This document shows, piece after piece, positions 1 through 4,786 of a stretch of 6,995 nt of DNA. A program made the translations under genes and the position numbers. Position 1 is the first letter of the stretch. Every line of letters begins with the position of its first letter. The stretch spans positions 1 to 6,995 of the forward strand of contig JACRNK010000168.1 in NCBI GenBank assembly GCA_016234985.1. Direction: 5' to 3'. The notes below the pieces were generated by a model. That model searched no databases and was not told where the DNA came from. It saw only the letters and a list, made by a program, of their open reading frames with translations. The stretch comes from Deltaproteobacteria bacterium. GTDB taxonomy: Bacteria; Desulfobacterota; GWC2-55-46; UBA9637.

Positions 1-1
1 G

Positions 2-298
2 CAGGCAAAGGGCAAAGGGATATGGAAGGACGGCGTATGGCGTGTTGTCATAAAAAGGCCGCTTACAACCGAAGACAAAAACGATGTTCAGTTTGAAAAG
101 GGCAAGTTTATCCCGTTTGCCTTAAATGTATGGGACGGCTCCAATGGAGAACACAATCTCCTGATGAGCCTGTCCACATGGAACTATGTGATTATGGAGG
201 CATCTGTTCCAATAATGGTTTATCTGTATACCTTCCTTGGGATAATTGGCGTCGGAGGGATTGAATGGTGGCTTGTGAAAAAGAGCAGCAAGAAATGA
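2..298 (+). CDS. C-terminal part of an ethylbenzene-dehydrogenase-type heme b-binding subunit (partial)
   Basis: The frame is open from the window edge and encodes the last 98 residues. The segment around FIPFALNVWDGSNGEHNLL resembles the conserved end of the EB_dh domain, the heme b-binding gamma subunit of type II DMSO-reductase-family enzymes (ethylbenzene dehydrogenase, selenate, chlorate and nitrate/nitrite oxidoreductase relatives). It is followed by one hydrophobic segment (about VPIMVYLYTFLGIIGVGG) and a short basic tail (WWLVKKSSKK), suggesting a C-terminal membrane anchor with the heme domain outside the cytoplasm. Its likely role is to pass electrons between the molybdopterin/Fe-S subunits and the membrane or cytochromes. 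A tatA gene and two cytochrome genes lie downstream, which fits. The catalytic subunits would be upstream, outside the window. The exact substrate cannot be told. Confidence 0.72.
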   Translation, partial: QAKGKGIWKDGVWRVVIKRPLTTEDKNDVQFEKGKFIPFALNVWDGSNGEHNLLMSLSTWNYVIMEASVPIMVYLYTFLGIIGVGGIEWWLVKKSSKK

Positions 299-438
299 CA
301 TCAGACGAGATTGATATTAGACAGAACATTTCTAACATAAGCAATGCATATAGATTAGGACTTATTGAGATGTCAGATGTCATAAGATTAATAAGAACTA
401 TATATGGAATCTGCGGGAAAAATGAAGGGAAGCGATAG
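295..438 (+). CDS. small uncharacterised protein, 47 aa
   Basis: An ATG at 295 overlaps the upstream stop codon in an ATGA junction, the usual sign of translational coupling. The reading frame runs 47 codons to TAG at 436-438, and the next gene begins at the very next base. The product (MTSDEIDIRQNISNISNAYR...) is hydrophilic and mostly helix-forming, with no signal peptide, Cys pair or membrane segment. I do not recognise a family. The tight packing between the heme b subunit gene and the interrupted zinc-finger-like gene argues that it is real, possibly an accessory or assembly factor for the upstream oxidoreductase. That role is inferred from position only. Confidence 0.5.
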   Translation: MTSDEIDIRQNISNISNAYRLGLIEMSDVIRLIRTIYGICGKNEGKR

Positions 439-632
439 ATGCAATACTTTGAGGTAATTCTGGAGAACGGTCATATAGGCGCAGGCAACAGTTATGAAGT
501 TAAAAGATATTTTAAAGGCAGCGATATGCTCTCTGTTATTTCAAAGGTAAAGGGTCTTCCGAGGATAAAGAAGAGACACACGATAGAGGCTGTAAAGGAG
601 ATAAGGCCGATAACAAAAGAGGAATATGTTAA
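439..632 (+). pseudogene. 5' part of a gene interrupted by an IS5-group element (codons 1-64 and two bases of codon 65)
   Basis: The ATG at 439 follows the preceding TAG without a gap; GAAGGGA at 424-430 is a modest ribosome-binding site. The frame encodes MQYFEVILENGHIGAGNSYE... and proceeds to EEYV at 630, where the insertion sequence begins after the TTAA target (629-632). Reading on into the IS gives a chimera that ends at 759 after about 42 foreign residues. This N-terminal part is basic (KVKGLPRIKKRH) and has no signal peptide, so it is probably cytoplasmic. Joining it to 1847-1994 restores one 113-codon frame. I do not recognise the family; the position suggests an accessory gene of the oxidoreductase/tatA unit. 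Confidence 0.75.
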
Positions 633-1842
633 GGACACTCTGAAAAACACCCTATTCATCTCGCAATCTCATTTATCCTATGAAAAAATCCTATTTCACT
701 GCCACATAAAGAGAGCAGAGATGCCGTTCTTTCGTTTCTTTATCCGTTTTTCATCATAATCATCATCATTTTCATCTCGTTTTCCTCTTCTTTTATCCAT
801 CTTCACACACTTCATCCCTTGTCTTATGCTGACACCATTTGAAGCAAGTTCCTTCGCATCTTGAACAGATTGTATAAGGCAAAGAGCGTGTAGAGTTGAA
901 GGCTGTTTTTGAGAAGCCCTTTGTATCTTACCTTGGTGTATTTCCACTGACATTTGATCACTTGAAACGGATGTTCCACTATGGCTCTGATGCTTGAAAG
1001 TTTTTTGTTTCTCTTTTGCTGATTTGACGATAGCGCATGATTCCTTTTGGCTTTATCAAGGATTCCCCAGAAAACCCCTTTTGCCCTTGCTTGTTTCTTT
1101 TCCTTGTCGTTTGCATATCCTTTGTCTCCGAATACTGCCTCTTCTTCTCCGTGCAGCAGTTCTTCCATCACCACGCTATCATGGACTTTTGCGGTTGTGG
1201 TTTCAAGGGTATGCACAATTCCTATTTTGCTGTCTACTCCTATATGCGCTTTCATCCCAAAGTGCCACTTGTTTCCTTTCTTCGTTGAACTCATTTCTTC
1301 ATCCCGCTTTTTATCTTCATTCTTTGTGCTGGACGGCGCTGCTATTATCGTGGCGTCTACGATGGTGCCGTTCTTGATTGTTATGTTTTTGTTTTCGAGA
1401 TGCCTATTGACTGCCTTGAACAGTTTTTTTTGCAATCTCTGTTCTTCCAGCAGATGCCGGAAGTTTAATATGGTCGTTTCATCGGGAACGGCATAGCTTA
1501 ACAGGTCTATCTCCAGGAATTTCTGGAATGAGTTCCTGTCGTATATGGCTTCTTCCATTCCGGGATCGCTCAGTCCATACCATTGCTGAAGGAAGTATAT
1601 CTTGAGCATGATGATGAGTTCTTTCTTTTTTCTCCCGGTATCGGGCTCTTTATAGTAAGGAGCTATGATTGCCGTCAGTTGTTCCCACGGAACGACTGTC
1701 TTCATTTCATCAAGGAATCTTTCGCATTTGAGTTTCTTTTGTTGACCAAGGGTTAGAAAGCTGGTTTGTCTCATGGCTGTATCCTCCGTGCCGCTTATTT
1801 TATCAAATTTATGGGCGGATGGGAGAGTTTTTCAGAGTGTCC
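633..1842 (-). mobile_element. complete IS5-family (IS5 group) insertion sequence, 1210 bp
   Basis: Both ends are visible. The left end GGACACTCTGAAAAAC (633-648) is repeated exactly, inverted, at 1827-1842, giving 16-bp perfect terminal inverted repeats. The element is flanked by TTAA on both sides (629-632 and 1843-1846), a 4-bp target duplication of the YTAR type known for the IS5 group. It contains one transposase gene on the minus strand. About 190 bp between the left end and the transposase stop codon have no convincing gene; they are pyrimidine-rich on the plus strand. Ends, target duplication and transposase are all intact, so the copy looks recent and potentially active. The host gene is restored in frame by its removal. 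Confidence 0.95.
824..1774 (-). CDS. IS5-group DDE transposase, 316 aa
   Basis: This transposase catalyses cut-and-paste movement of the surrounding element by binding its 16-bp ends. The whole protein resembles the IS5 InsH type: an N-terminal helical DNA-binding part, then PDETTILNFRHLLE (about 97-110), VDATIIAAPSSTKN (139-152), KKGNKWHFGMKAHIGVD (165-181), FGDKGY (215-220) and IRAIVEHPFQVIK (262-274). The DDE residues are most likely D140, D217 and E267. Length is normal for the group (about 320). The ATG is preceded by GGAGGAT about 7 bases upstream on the minus strand, a good ribosome-binding site. No frameshift or missing motif is seen. It is transcribed antisense to the gene it interrupts. 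Confidence 0.95.
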   Translation of the reverse strand: MRQTSFLTLGQQKKLKCERFLDEMKTVVPWEQLTAIIAPYYKEPDTGRKKKELIIMLKIYFLQQWYGLSDPGMEEAIYDRNSFQKFLEIDLLSYAVPDETTILNFRHLLEEQRLQKKLFKAVNRHLENKNITIKNGTIVDATIIAAPSSTKNEDKKRDEEMSSTKKGNKWHFGMKAHIGVDSKIGIVHTLETTTAKVHDSVVMEELLHGEEEAVFGDKGYANDKEKKQARAKGVFWGILDKAKRNHALSSNQQKRNKKLSSIRAIVEHPFQVIKCQWKYTKVRYKGLLKNSLQLYTLFALYNLFKMRRNLLQMVSA

Positions 1843-1846
1843 TTAA

Positions 1847-1994
1847 GGGAATGGCTGAGGCGTTAAAGAATCCTTATCTGTTCAGGGTGTGGAGCGGTTA
1901 TCGTTGCCCTATCTGCGGGGAGATGTTCAGGGATATATTGTCATTTAGACAGCATATTGAAAGGTATGATGTTACAATGGCCTTTGCAGGCTAA
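1847..1994 (+). pseudogene. 3' part of the interrupted gene, with a zinc-finger-like motif
   Basis: After the second TTAA copy the frame continues G-MAEALKNPYLFRVWSGYR and then CPICGEMFRDILSFRQHIERY to TAA at 1992-1994. CPIC followed by 12 residues and a His matches the first three ligands of a C2H2 zinc finger; the usual second His is replaced by Tyr or Asp (YD), so the finger is either degenerate or uses another ligand. The fragment could be translated alone from ATG 1773, inside the IS, or ATG 1851, but neither has a well-placed ribosome-binding site. The stop codon is close to the tatA ribosome-binding site, so this was the gene directly before tatA in the same transcription unit. Confidence 0.75.
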
Positions 1995-2013
1995 GAAAGG
2001 AGGTGGCTGATAT

Positions 2014-2256
2014 ATGTTTGGCATAGGAACAACGGAACTTATCATTATACTTGCAATCATCCTGATAATATTCGGAGTGGGGAAGCTGCCCAGCATCGGG
2101 ACAGGGCTCGGTCAGGCAATAAAGAACTTTAAAAAGACGTCATCTGAAAACGAGTTAGATGCAAATCATCTGACGGAAAAACCGGAGCAAATCCCGTTTA
2201 AAGACATAACGGGACAAGTATCTTCGCAATATGAAAAGTCTGCAAAGGAGGCATAG
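2014..2256 (+). CDS. tatA: Sec-independent protein translocase subunit TatA, 80 aa
   Basis: TatA forms the pore or membrane-weakening oligomer of the twin-arginine pathway, which moves folded cofactor-containing proteins across the inner membrane. The layout is typical: a short N-terminus (MFGIGTTE), one transmembrane helix (about 8-21), a hinge FGVGKLP, an amphipathic helix (about 27-42, ending NFKK) and a variable hydrophilic tail. AAAGGAGG at 1996-2003 sets the start with a spacing of 10. Its place beside a DMSO-reductase-family heme subunit suggests it serves export of that enzyme. The tail residues IPFKDITGQV are encoded by a 29-bp repeat found again at 5953-5981, so part of the tail may be acquired sequence. 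Confidence 0.9.
   Translation: MFGIGTTELIIILAIILIIFGVGKLPSIGTGLGQAIKNFKKTSSENELDANHLTEKPEQIPFKDITGQVSSQYEKSAKEA
2191..2219 (+). repeat. 29-bp dispersed repeat, copy 1 (inside tatA)
   Basis: It matches 5953-5981 at 28 of 29 positions (g2203 versus t5965), in the same orientation. It contains a hairpin with arms CCCGTT and AACGGG around a 9-base loop, followed by ACAAGT. The flanks on either side do not match, so the repeat has sharp edges. Confidence 0.8.
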
Positions 2257-2270
2257 CATGAGCGCTCATG
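2257..2270. promoter_or_regulatory. 14-bp perfect palindrome overlapping a 7-codon ORF
   Basis: CATGAGCGCTCATG is a perfect palindrome directly after the tatA stop codon and 14 bp before the proposed -35 of the cytochrome promoter. An operator for a dimeric regulator is possible. It also contains the start of a tiny ORF (2258-2281, MSAHEIG) with AAAGGAGG at 2244-2251, so it might instead be a leader peptide or the first codons of a lost gene. Confidence 0.35.
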
Positions 2271-2283
2271 AGATAGGATAATG

Positions 2284-2311
2284 TTGCAGGGACGAGAAAC
2301 TCGGCTATAAT
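2284..2311 (+). promoter_or_regulatory. likely sigma-70-type promoter for the cytochrome genes
   Basis: A perfect TATAAT lies at 2306-2311, with TTGCAG (3 of 6 to consensus) at 2284-2289 and a 16-bp spacer. It precedes the cytochrome ATG by 37 bases, with the strong ribosome-binding site AGGAGG at 2336-2341. Confidence 0.5.
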
Positions 2312-2348
2312 TAGGCAAGTTTTATCAATAAAAAAAGGAGGAGACACT

Positions 2349-2897
2349 ATGTATCAAAACTGGAAAAAGATGTTTATAGTAATGCTGCTGGTATTACCCT
2401 TGATTATGTTGAAGGAGGTTCAGGCAGGAGAGAAAAATCCTTGCGGCAAAAATCCATGCGCTGCAAAGAACCCTTGCGCCATGAAACCCAAGACCATAAG
2501 AAAAACTGCCGTCGCGGATAATGCAAAGCTTATGGAGATGGGCGCAAAGCTTATGGAGATGGGCAAGAAACTCTGGAATGATACGAAGCTTGGGACATCC
2601 GGCACGGCCTGCGCCACCTGTCATGCTGAGGGAAAGGGTTTGAAAAAGGCTCCATTTCCAAAATATATCAAGATGGCCAACGATATACTTACGCTTGACC
2701 AGATGATAAACTTCTGCATGAAGAATCCTATGAAGGGCAAACCCCTGGCATGGAATTCTTTGGAAATGACAGCCCTTGCAGCCTATGCGCAGTCTCATGC
2801 AAAAGAAGAAGGCGCGCCGGCTAATCCGTGCGCTGGAAAGAATCCTTGCATGATGAAAAACCCCTGTGGTATGAAGAATCCGTGCGGGAAAAAATAA
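2349..2897 (+). CDS. secreted monoheme c-type cytochrome with Cys-rich NPC repeats at both ends, 182 aa
   Basis: A probable periplasmic electron carrier. A signal peptide (basic YQNWKK, hydrophobic MFIVMLLVLPLIM, likely cleavage after EVQA at 26) precedes the mature protein. One CATCH heme-binding motif spans 88-92; Met124, Met128 or Met140 are candidates for the distal ligand. Outside the heme core are NPC triplets: three near the mature N-terminus (Cys32, 37, 43) and four at the C-terminus (Cys161, 167, 173, 179), spaced 5-6 residues. A further Cys123 lies in INFCM. The Cys-rich tails could bind metal, form disulfides or link to partners; this is inference. AGGAGG seven bases before the ATG is strong. 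A perfect 21-bp tandem duplication (2523-2564) doubles KLMEMGA. The pentaheme gene overlaps its end, so the two are probably partners. Confidence 0.82.
   Translation: MYQNWKKMFIVMLLVLPLIMLKEVQAGEKNPCGKNPCAAKNPCAMKPKTIRKTAVADNAKLMEMGAKLMEMGKKLWNDTKLGTSGTACATCHAEGKGLKKAPFPKYIKMANDILTLDQMINFCMKNPMKGKPLAWNSLEMTALAAYAQSHAKEEGAPANPCAGKNPCMMKNPCGMKNPCGKK
2523..2564 (+). repeat. perfect 21-bp tandem duplication in the cytochrome gene
   Basis: Bases 2523-2543 and 2544-2564 are identical. In frame they encode AKLMEMG twice, lengthening the helix before the heme motif by seven residues, about two turns. Confidence 0.9.
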
Positions 2898-4039
2898 TAG
2901 CCTTTGTTATCTGCATCATATGCGGTTTGATTATCCTCTCCTCCGAGACAAAAGGGGGAGAGGTTTTTTTATCGGAATACTGGGAAAGACCTATCCCGCC
3001 TCAAAATGACTTCAATAAATTCCCACTCTATCCCGAGGAGTGCGGCAAGTGCCATAAGGAGCAGCATAACGGATGGAAGGGCTCTTTGCACAGCAGGGCA
3101 GTTGGTCCCGGGCTTCTCGGACAGTTGAGGACGGACAAAGACCCGCAGTTTGCCCAGTCCTGTTATTTCTGCCACGCGCCGATGGCAGAACAGTCAGAGA
3201 TAATACTCCCCTCTCCCCTTGCGGGAGAGGGTCAGGGTGAGGGGATTAAAAACCCATCCTTTGATAACAAACTTAAACTTTCTGGTGTTTCTTGCAGTGT
3301 CTGTCACTTGAGGAAAGGCAAAGTTTATGGGCCGCCGGCAAGAAAAACAGTAAGCAGTAAAAAACAAGACAACCACAACGGATTTGTAGAAAAGGACTTC
3401 TTTGAAAAAGCAGATTTTTGTGAGGCGTGTCATCAATTGGATGAAGGATACGAGTTAAACGGCAAACTTCTTGTAAACACTTACAGGGAATGGAAAGAGA
3501 GCATCTATGGCCAAAACAATGTAACCTGCCAGAACTGCCATATGCCTGATAGGCAGCACCTTTGGCGGGGCATACATGATAAAGAGATGGTTCTGCGGGG
3601 GGTTCGCATTGAATCGGTCCGGCGCGACAAAGGCGCAAGGATTACCATAACAAACTCCGGTGTGGGTCATTATTTCCCTACCTATGCAACGCCGCTGGTT
3701 GTGGTGAAGGGGTTTATGCTTGATAAGACCGGCAAGGTTATTCAGGGTTCTCTCAAAAAGGCATTCATAGGCCGTACTATCAGCCTTGATCTCAGCGAAG
3801 AGATCTTTGACACCCGCATCCCGCCGCAGAAGAGTTTTGAGTTTGACTATGCTACAAGAGGCAGCTATAGTGATGGAAAGATTACATTTGAAGTCTGGGT
3901 CTATCCGGATGAGTTCTATAACAAATTTTATAAAGCCATCTTGAAGGATGCTGATATGGACTTAAACAGAGGGGAAGTAGAGAAGGCTATTGAAACAACA
4001 AATGCCTCTCCATATCGTTTATTCAGAGAGGTGTTATAG
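2882..4039 (+). CDS. pentaheme cytochrome c with a C-terminal beta-type domain, about 385 aa
   Basis: A multiheme electron-transfer protein of the periplasm or outer face of the membrane. Starting at GTG 2882 gives MREKIIAFVICIICGLIIL, a good signal peptide or N-terminal anchor; the frame is open further up (GTG 2828) but those residues would mask it. Five CXXCH sites follow: CGKCH 54-58, CYFCH 94-98, CSVCH 138-142, CEACH 180-184, CQNCH 216-220. GWKGSLHSRAVGPG (64-77) is typical of the cytochrome c554/multiheme family. After the hemes, a region with NSGVGHYFPTYATP and later DTRIPPQKSFEFDY looks like the beta-rich domain of multiheme cytochromes. It overlaps the upstream cytochrome by 16 bp, suggesting coupled translation. 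Residues 110-121 (PSPLAGEGQGEG) come from an inserted palindromic repeat. Substrate unknown; a redox partner of the upstream oxidoreductase is plausible. Confidence 0.83.
   Translation: MREKIIAFVICIICGLIILSSETKGGEVFLSEYWERPIPPQNDFNKFPLYPEECGKCHKEQHNGWKGSLHSRAVGPGLLGQLRTDKDPQFAQSCYFCHAPMAEQSEIILPSPLAGEGQGEGIKNPSFDNKLKLSGVSCSVCHLRKGKVYGPPARKTVSSKKQDNHNGFVEKDFFEKADFCEACHQLDEGYELNGKLLVNTYREWKESIYGQNNVTCQNCHMPDRQHLWRGIHDKEMVLRGVRIESVRRDKGARITITNSGVGHYFPTYATPLVVVKGFMLDKTGKVIQGSLKKAFIGRTISLDLSEEIFDTRIPPQKSFEFDYATRGSYSDGKITFEVWVYPDEFYNKFYKAILKDADMDLNRGEVEKAIETTNASPYRLFREVL
2935..2970 (+). terminator. terminator-like hairpin inside the pentaheme signal-peptide coding region
   Basis: Arms 2935-2944 and 2954-2963 pair over 10 bp, with one G-U pair and a 9-base loop, followed at once by seven T (2964-2970). 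It lies 38 bases after the monoheme cytochrome stop codon, where a terminator for that gene would be expected, yet it is within the next coding sequence. Confidence 0.55.
3208..3244 (+). repeat. palindromic dispersed-type repeat inserted in frame in the pentaheme gene
   Basis: The arms CCCTCTCCC (3209-3217) and GGGAGAGGG (3223-3231) enclose a 5-base loop, followed by the G-rich tail TCAGGGTGAGGGG. This sequence style is widespread as an intergenic palindrome in many bacterial genomes (recalled, not searched). Here it encodes LPSPLAGEGQGEG without a stop codon or frameshift, between the second and third heme motifs. Confidence 0.7.
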
Positions 4040-4040
4040 A

Positions 4041-4057
4041 AAGGAGGTTCAGGCAGG
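4041..4057 (+). repeat. 17-bp exact copy of the monoheme cytochrome signal-peptide region
   Basis: AAGGAGGTTCAGGCAGG occurs here and at 2412-2428, where it encodes the end of the cytochrome signal peptide (KEVQAG). It may be the stub of a deleted duplicate gene, or simply a Shine-Dalgarno-like coincidence. Confidence 0.45.
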
Positions 4058-4146
4058 GCGATAATTATCAAATATTAGAGATTTGAAATTTGACTATAGT
4101 TTTAGGGTGTTGCAATTTAACAGATATCGGAAAGTAGAATTCAAAT

Positions 4147-4185
4147 ATAGCAATTTTGCTATTTCAAAAAATAGTATTTTGCTAT
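4147..4185. promoter_or_regulatory. pair of similar palindromes, possible operator sites
   Basis: ATAGCAATTTTGCTAT (4147-4162) and ATAGTATTTTGCTAT (4171-4185) are near copies with centres about 23-24 bp apart, roughly two helical turns. The first is a 7-bp inverted repeat around TT. The gene they might control is not visible. Confidence 0.35.
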
Positions 4186-4211
4186 GTCTGAAATATCTAA
4201 TCTTCACCCAA

Positions 4212-4445
4212 TCATATTTCCTTCATGCATGTATCCTTAATCTCTCCGGACTGAATTTCCAGATAAGTCAGCCTTTGCTTTTGGCTATAGTGATTAAATA
4301 TGGTCATAAGGGTAGAGATGTCTGTTTTAAACAATGTGCGATGGATATAGCCGAAGGTTTTTCTCAGGGTATGGCTTCCGTAGTTGCCTTTTAAATTGAT
4401 TTTCTGCACCAAGACTTGACTATCAGTTTGCTGAAAAACTCTCAA
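4212..4445 (-). pseudogene. C-terminal remnant of a tyrosine recombinase/phage-type integrase
   Basis: The minus-strand frame contains NYGSHTLRKTFGY, which matches the conserved HxxR box of tyrosine recombinases, then IFNHYS (the second catalytic His) and TYLEI, where the family has RYxGI with the nucleophilic Tyr, followed by EIKDT. Only about 65 residues of recognisable catalytic domain remain. The N-terminal DNA-binding domain and the first catalytic Arg are absent; a stop codon lies just upstream of the TTG that opens the frame. Changes such as GYIHR for GYHxx also suggest decay. It cannot be functional as it stands. It sits 200 bp from the 3' end of a tRNA gene, a common place for integrative elements. 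Confidence 0.72.
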
Positions 4446-4600
4446 TTACATATATTCAGAATAAAAGCCTCATATGATAATATACCCGAAACTTAAAACC
4501 CAAAAACTACCAAACATTTTATACTATCATATACCAGAATATCCTACTATCAACCACTTACAGAGTTGCGATTTTTAGCTCTCTAACGGCTTATTTTAAA
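4446..4600. other. AT-rich stretch, nothing recognised
   Basis: Between the integrase relic and the tRNA terminator I see no reading frame, RNA fold or repeat I can support. It is probably decayed mobile-element or spacer DNA. Confidence 0.4.
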
Positions 4601-4635
4601 AGCAAAAAAGCCCTGAAACCTTGTGATTTCAGGGC
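4601..4635 (-). terminator. Rho-independent terminator of the tRNA-fMet gene
   Basis: On the minus strand GCCCTGAAA (4627-4635) pairs with TTTCAGGGC (4610-4618) around an 8-base loop, followed by six T (4609-4604). It starts 9 bases after the tRNA CCA end. Confidence 0.88.
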
Positions 4636-4644
4636 GTTTCTTAT

Positions 4645-4721
<77 letters not shown>

Positions 4722-4732
4722 ACAGAAAATGT

Positions 4733-4762
4733 ATCTTAAACCACTACGATAATAAAAGTCAA
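4733..4762 (-). promoter_or_regulatory. promoter of tRNA-fMet
   Basis: On the minus strand TTGACT (4762-4757) and TAAGAT (4738-4733) are separated by 18 bp, and the tRNA begins 11 bases after the -10. An A/T-rich tract upstream of the -35 (about 4764-4780) could act as an UP element. The IS481-like element begins just beyond it, at 4787. Confidence 0.65.
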
Positions 4763-4786
4763 GGTTTTTAAAAAAATACAAATGGA

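Larger units (their letters stand above)
4040..4211. other. AT-rich intergenic stretch without a supportable gene
   Basis: It begins with AAAGGAGG directly after the pentaheme stop codon, but no start codon follows at a usable distance. The first 17 bases (4041-4057) copy 2412-2428. The rest is AT-rich, with two palindromes at 4147-4185. A plus-strand frame (4083-4394) is open, but it overlaps the integrase relic on the other strand and shows no protein-like features. Confidence 0.5.

Noticed and set aside
994..1496. Long plus-strand frames opposite the IS5 transposase
   Set aside because: They are complementary shadows of the transposase gene, with low-complexity Phe/Leu/Ser-rich products and no ribosome-binding site.
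2394..2798. Minus-strand frame opposite the NPC cytochrome
   Set aside because: It is a shadow of the cytochrome gene created by its repetitive codons; the plus strand has the signal peptide, CATCH motif and ribosome-binding site.
2828..2881. Upstream extension of the pentaheme gene to GTG 2828
   Set aside because: The extra residues are the out-of-frame reading of the NPC repeat codons and would precede the signal peptide; GTG 2882 gives a proper n-region.
4083..4394. Plus-strand 103-aa frame after the pentaheme cytochrome
   Set aside because: It covers AT-rich DNA and the antisense of the integrase relic, has no ribosome-binding site and no protein-like features.
4431..4443. CTGAAAAACTCTC shared with the IS5 element's right end (1823-1835, inverted)
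   Set aside because: The outer GGACACT of the IS end is absent, so a solo IS end is not supported; a 13-base AT-biased match can be chance, although it lies at the break of the integrase relic.
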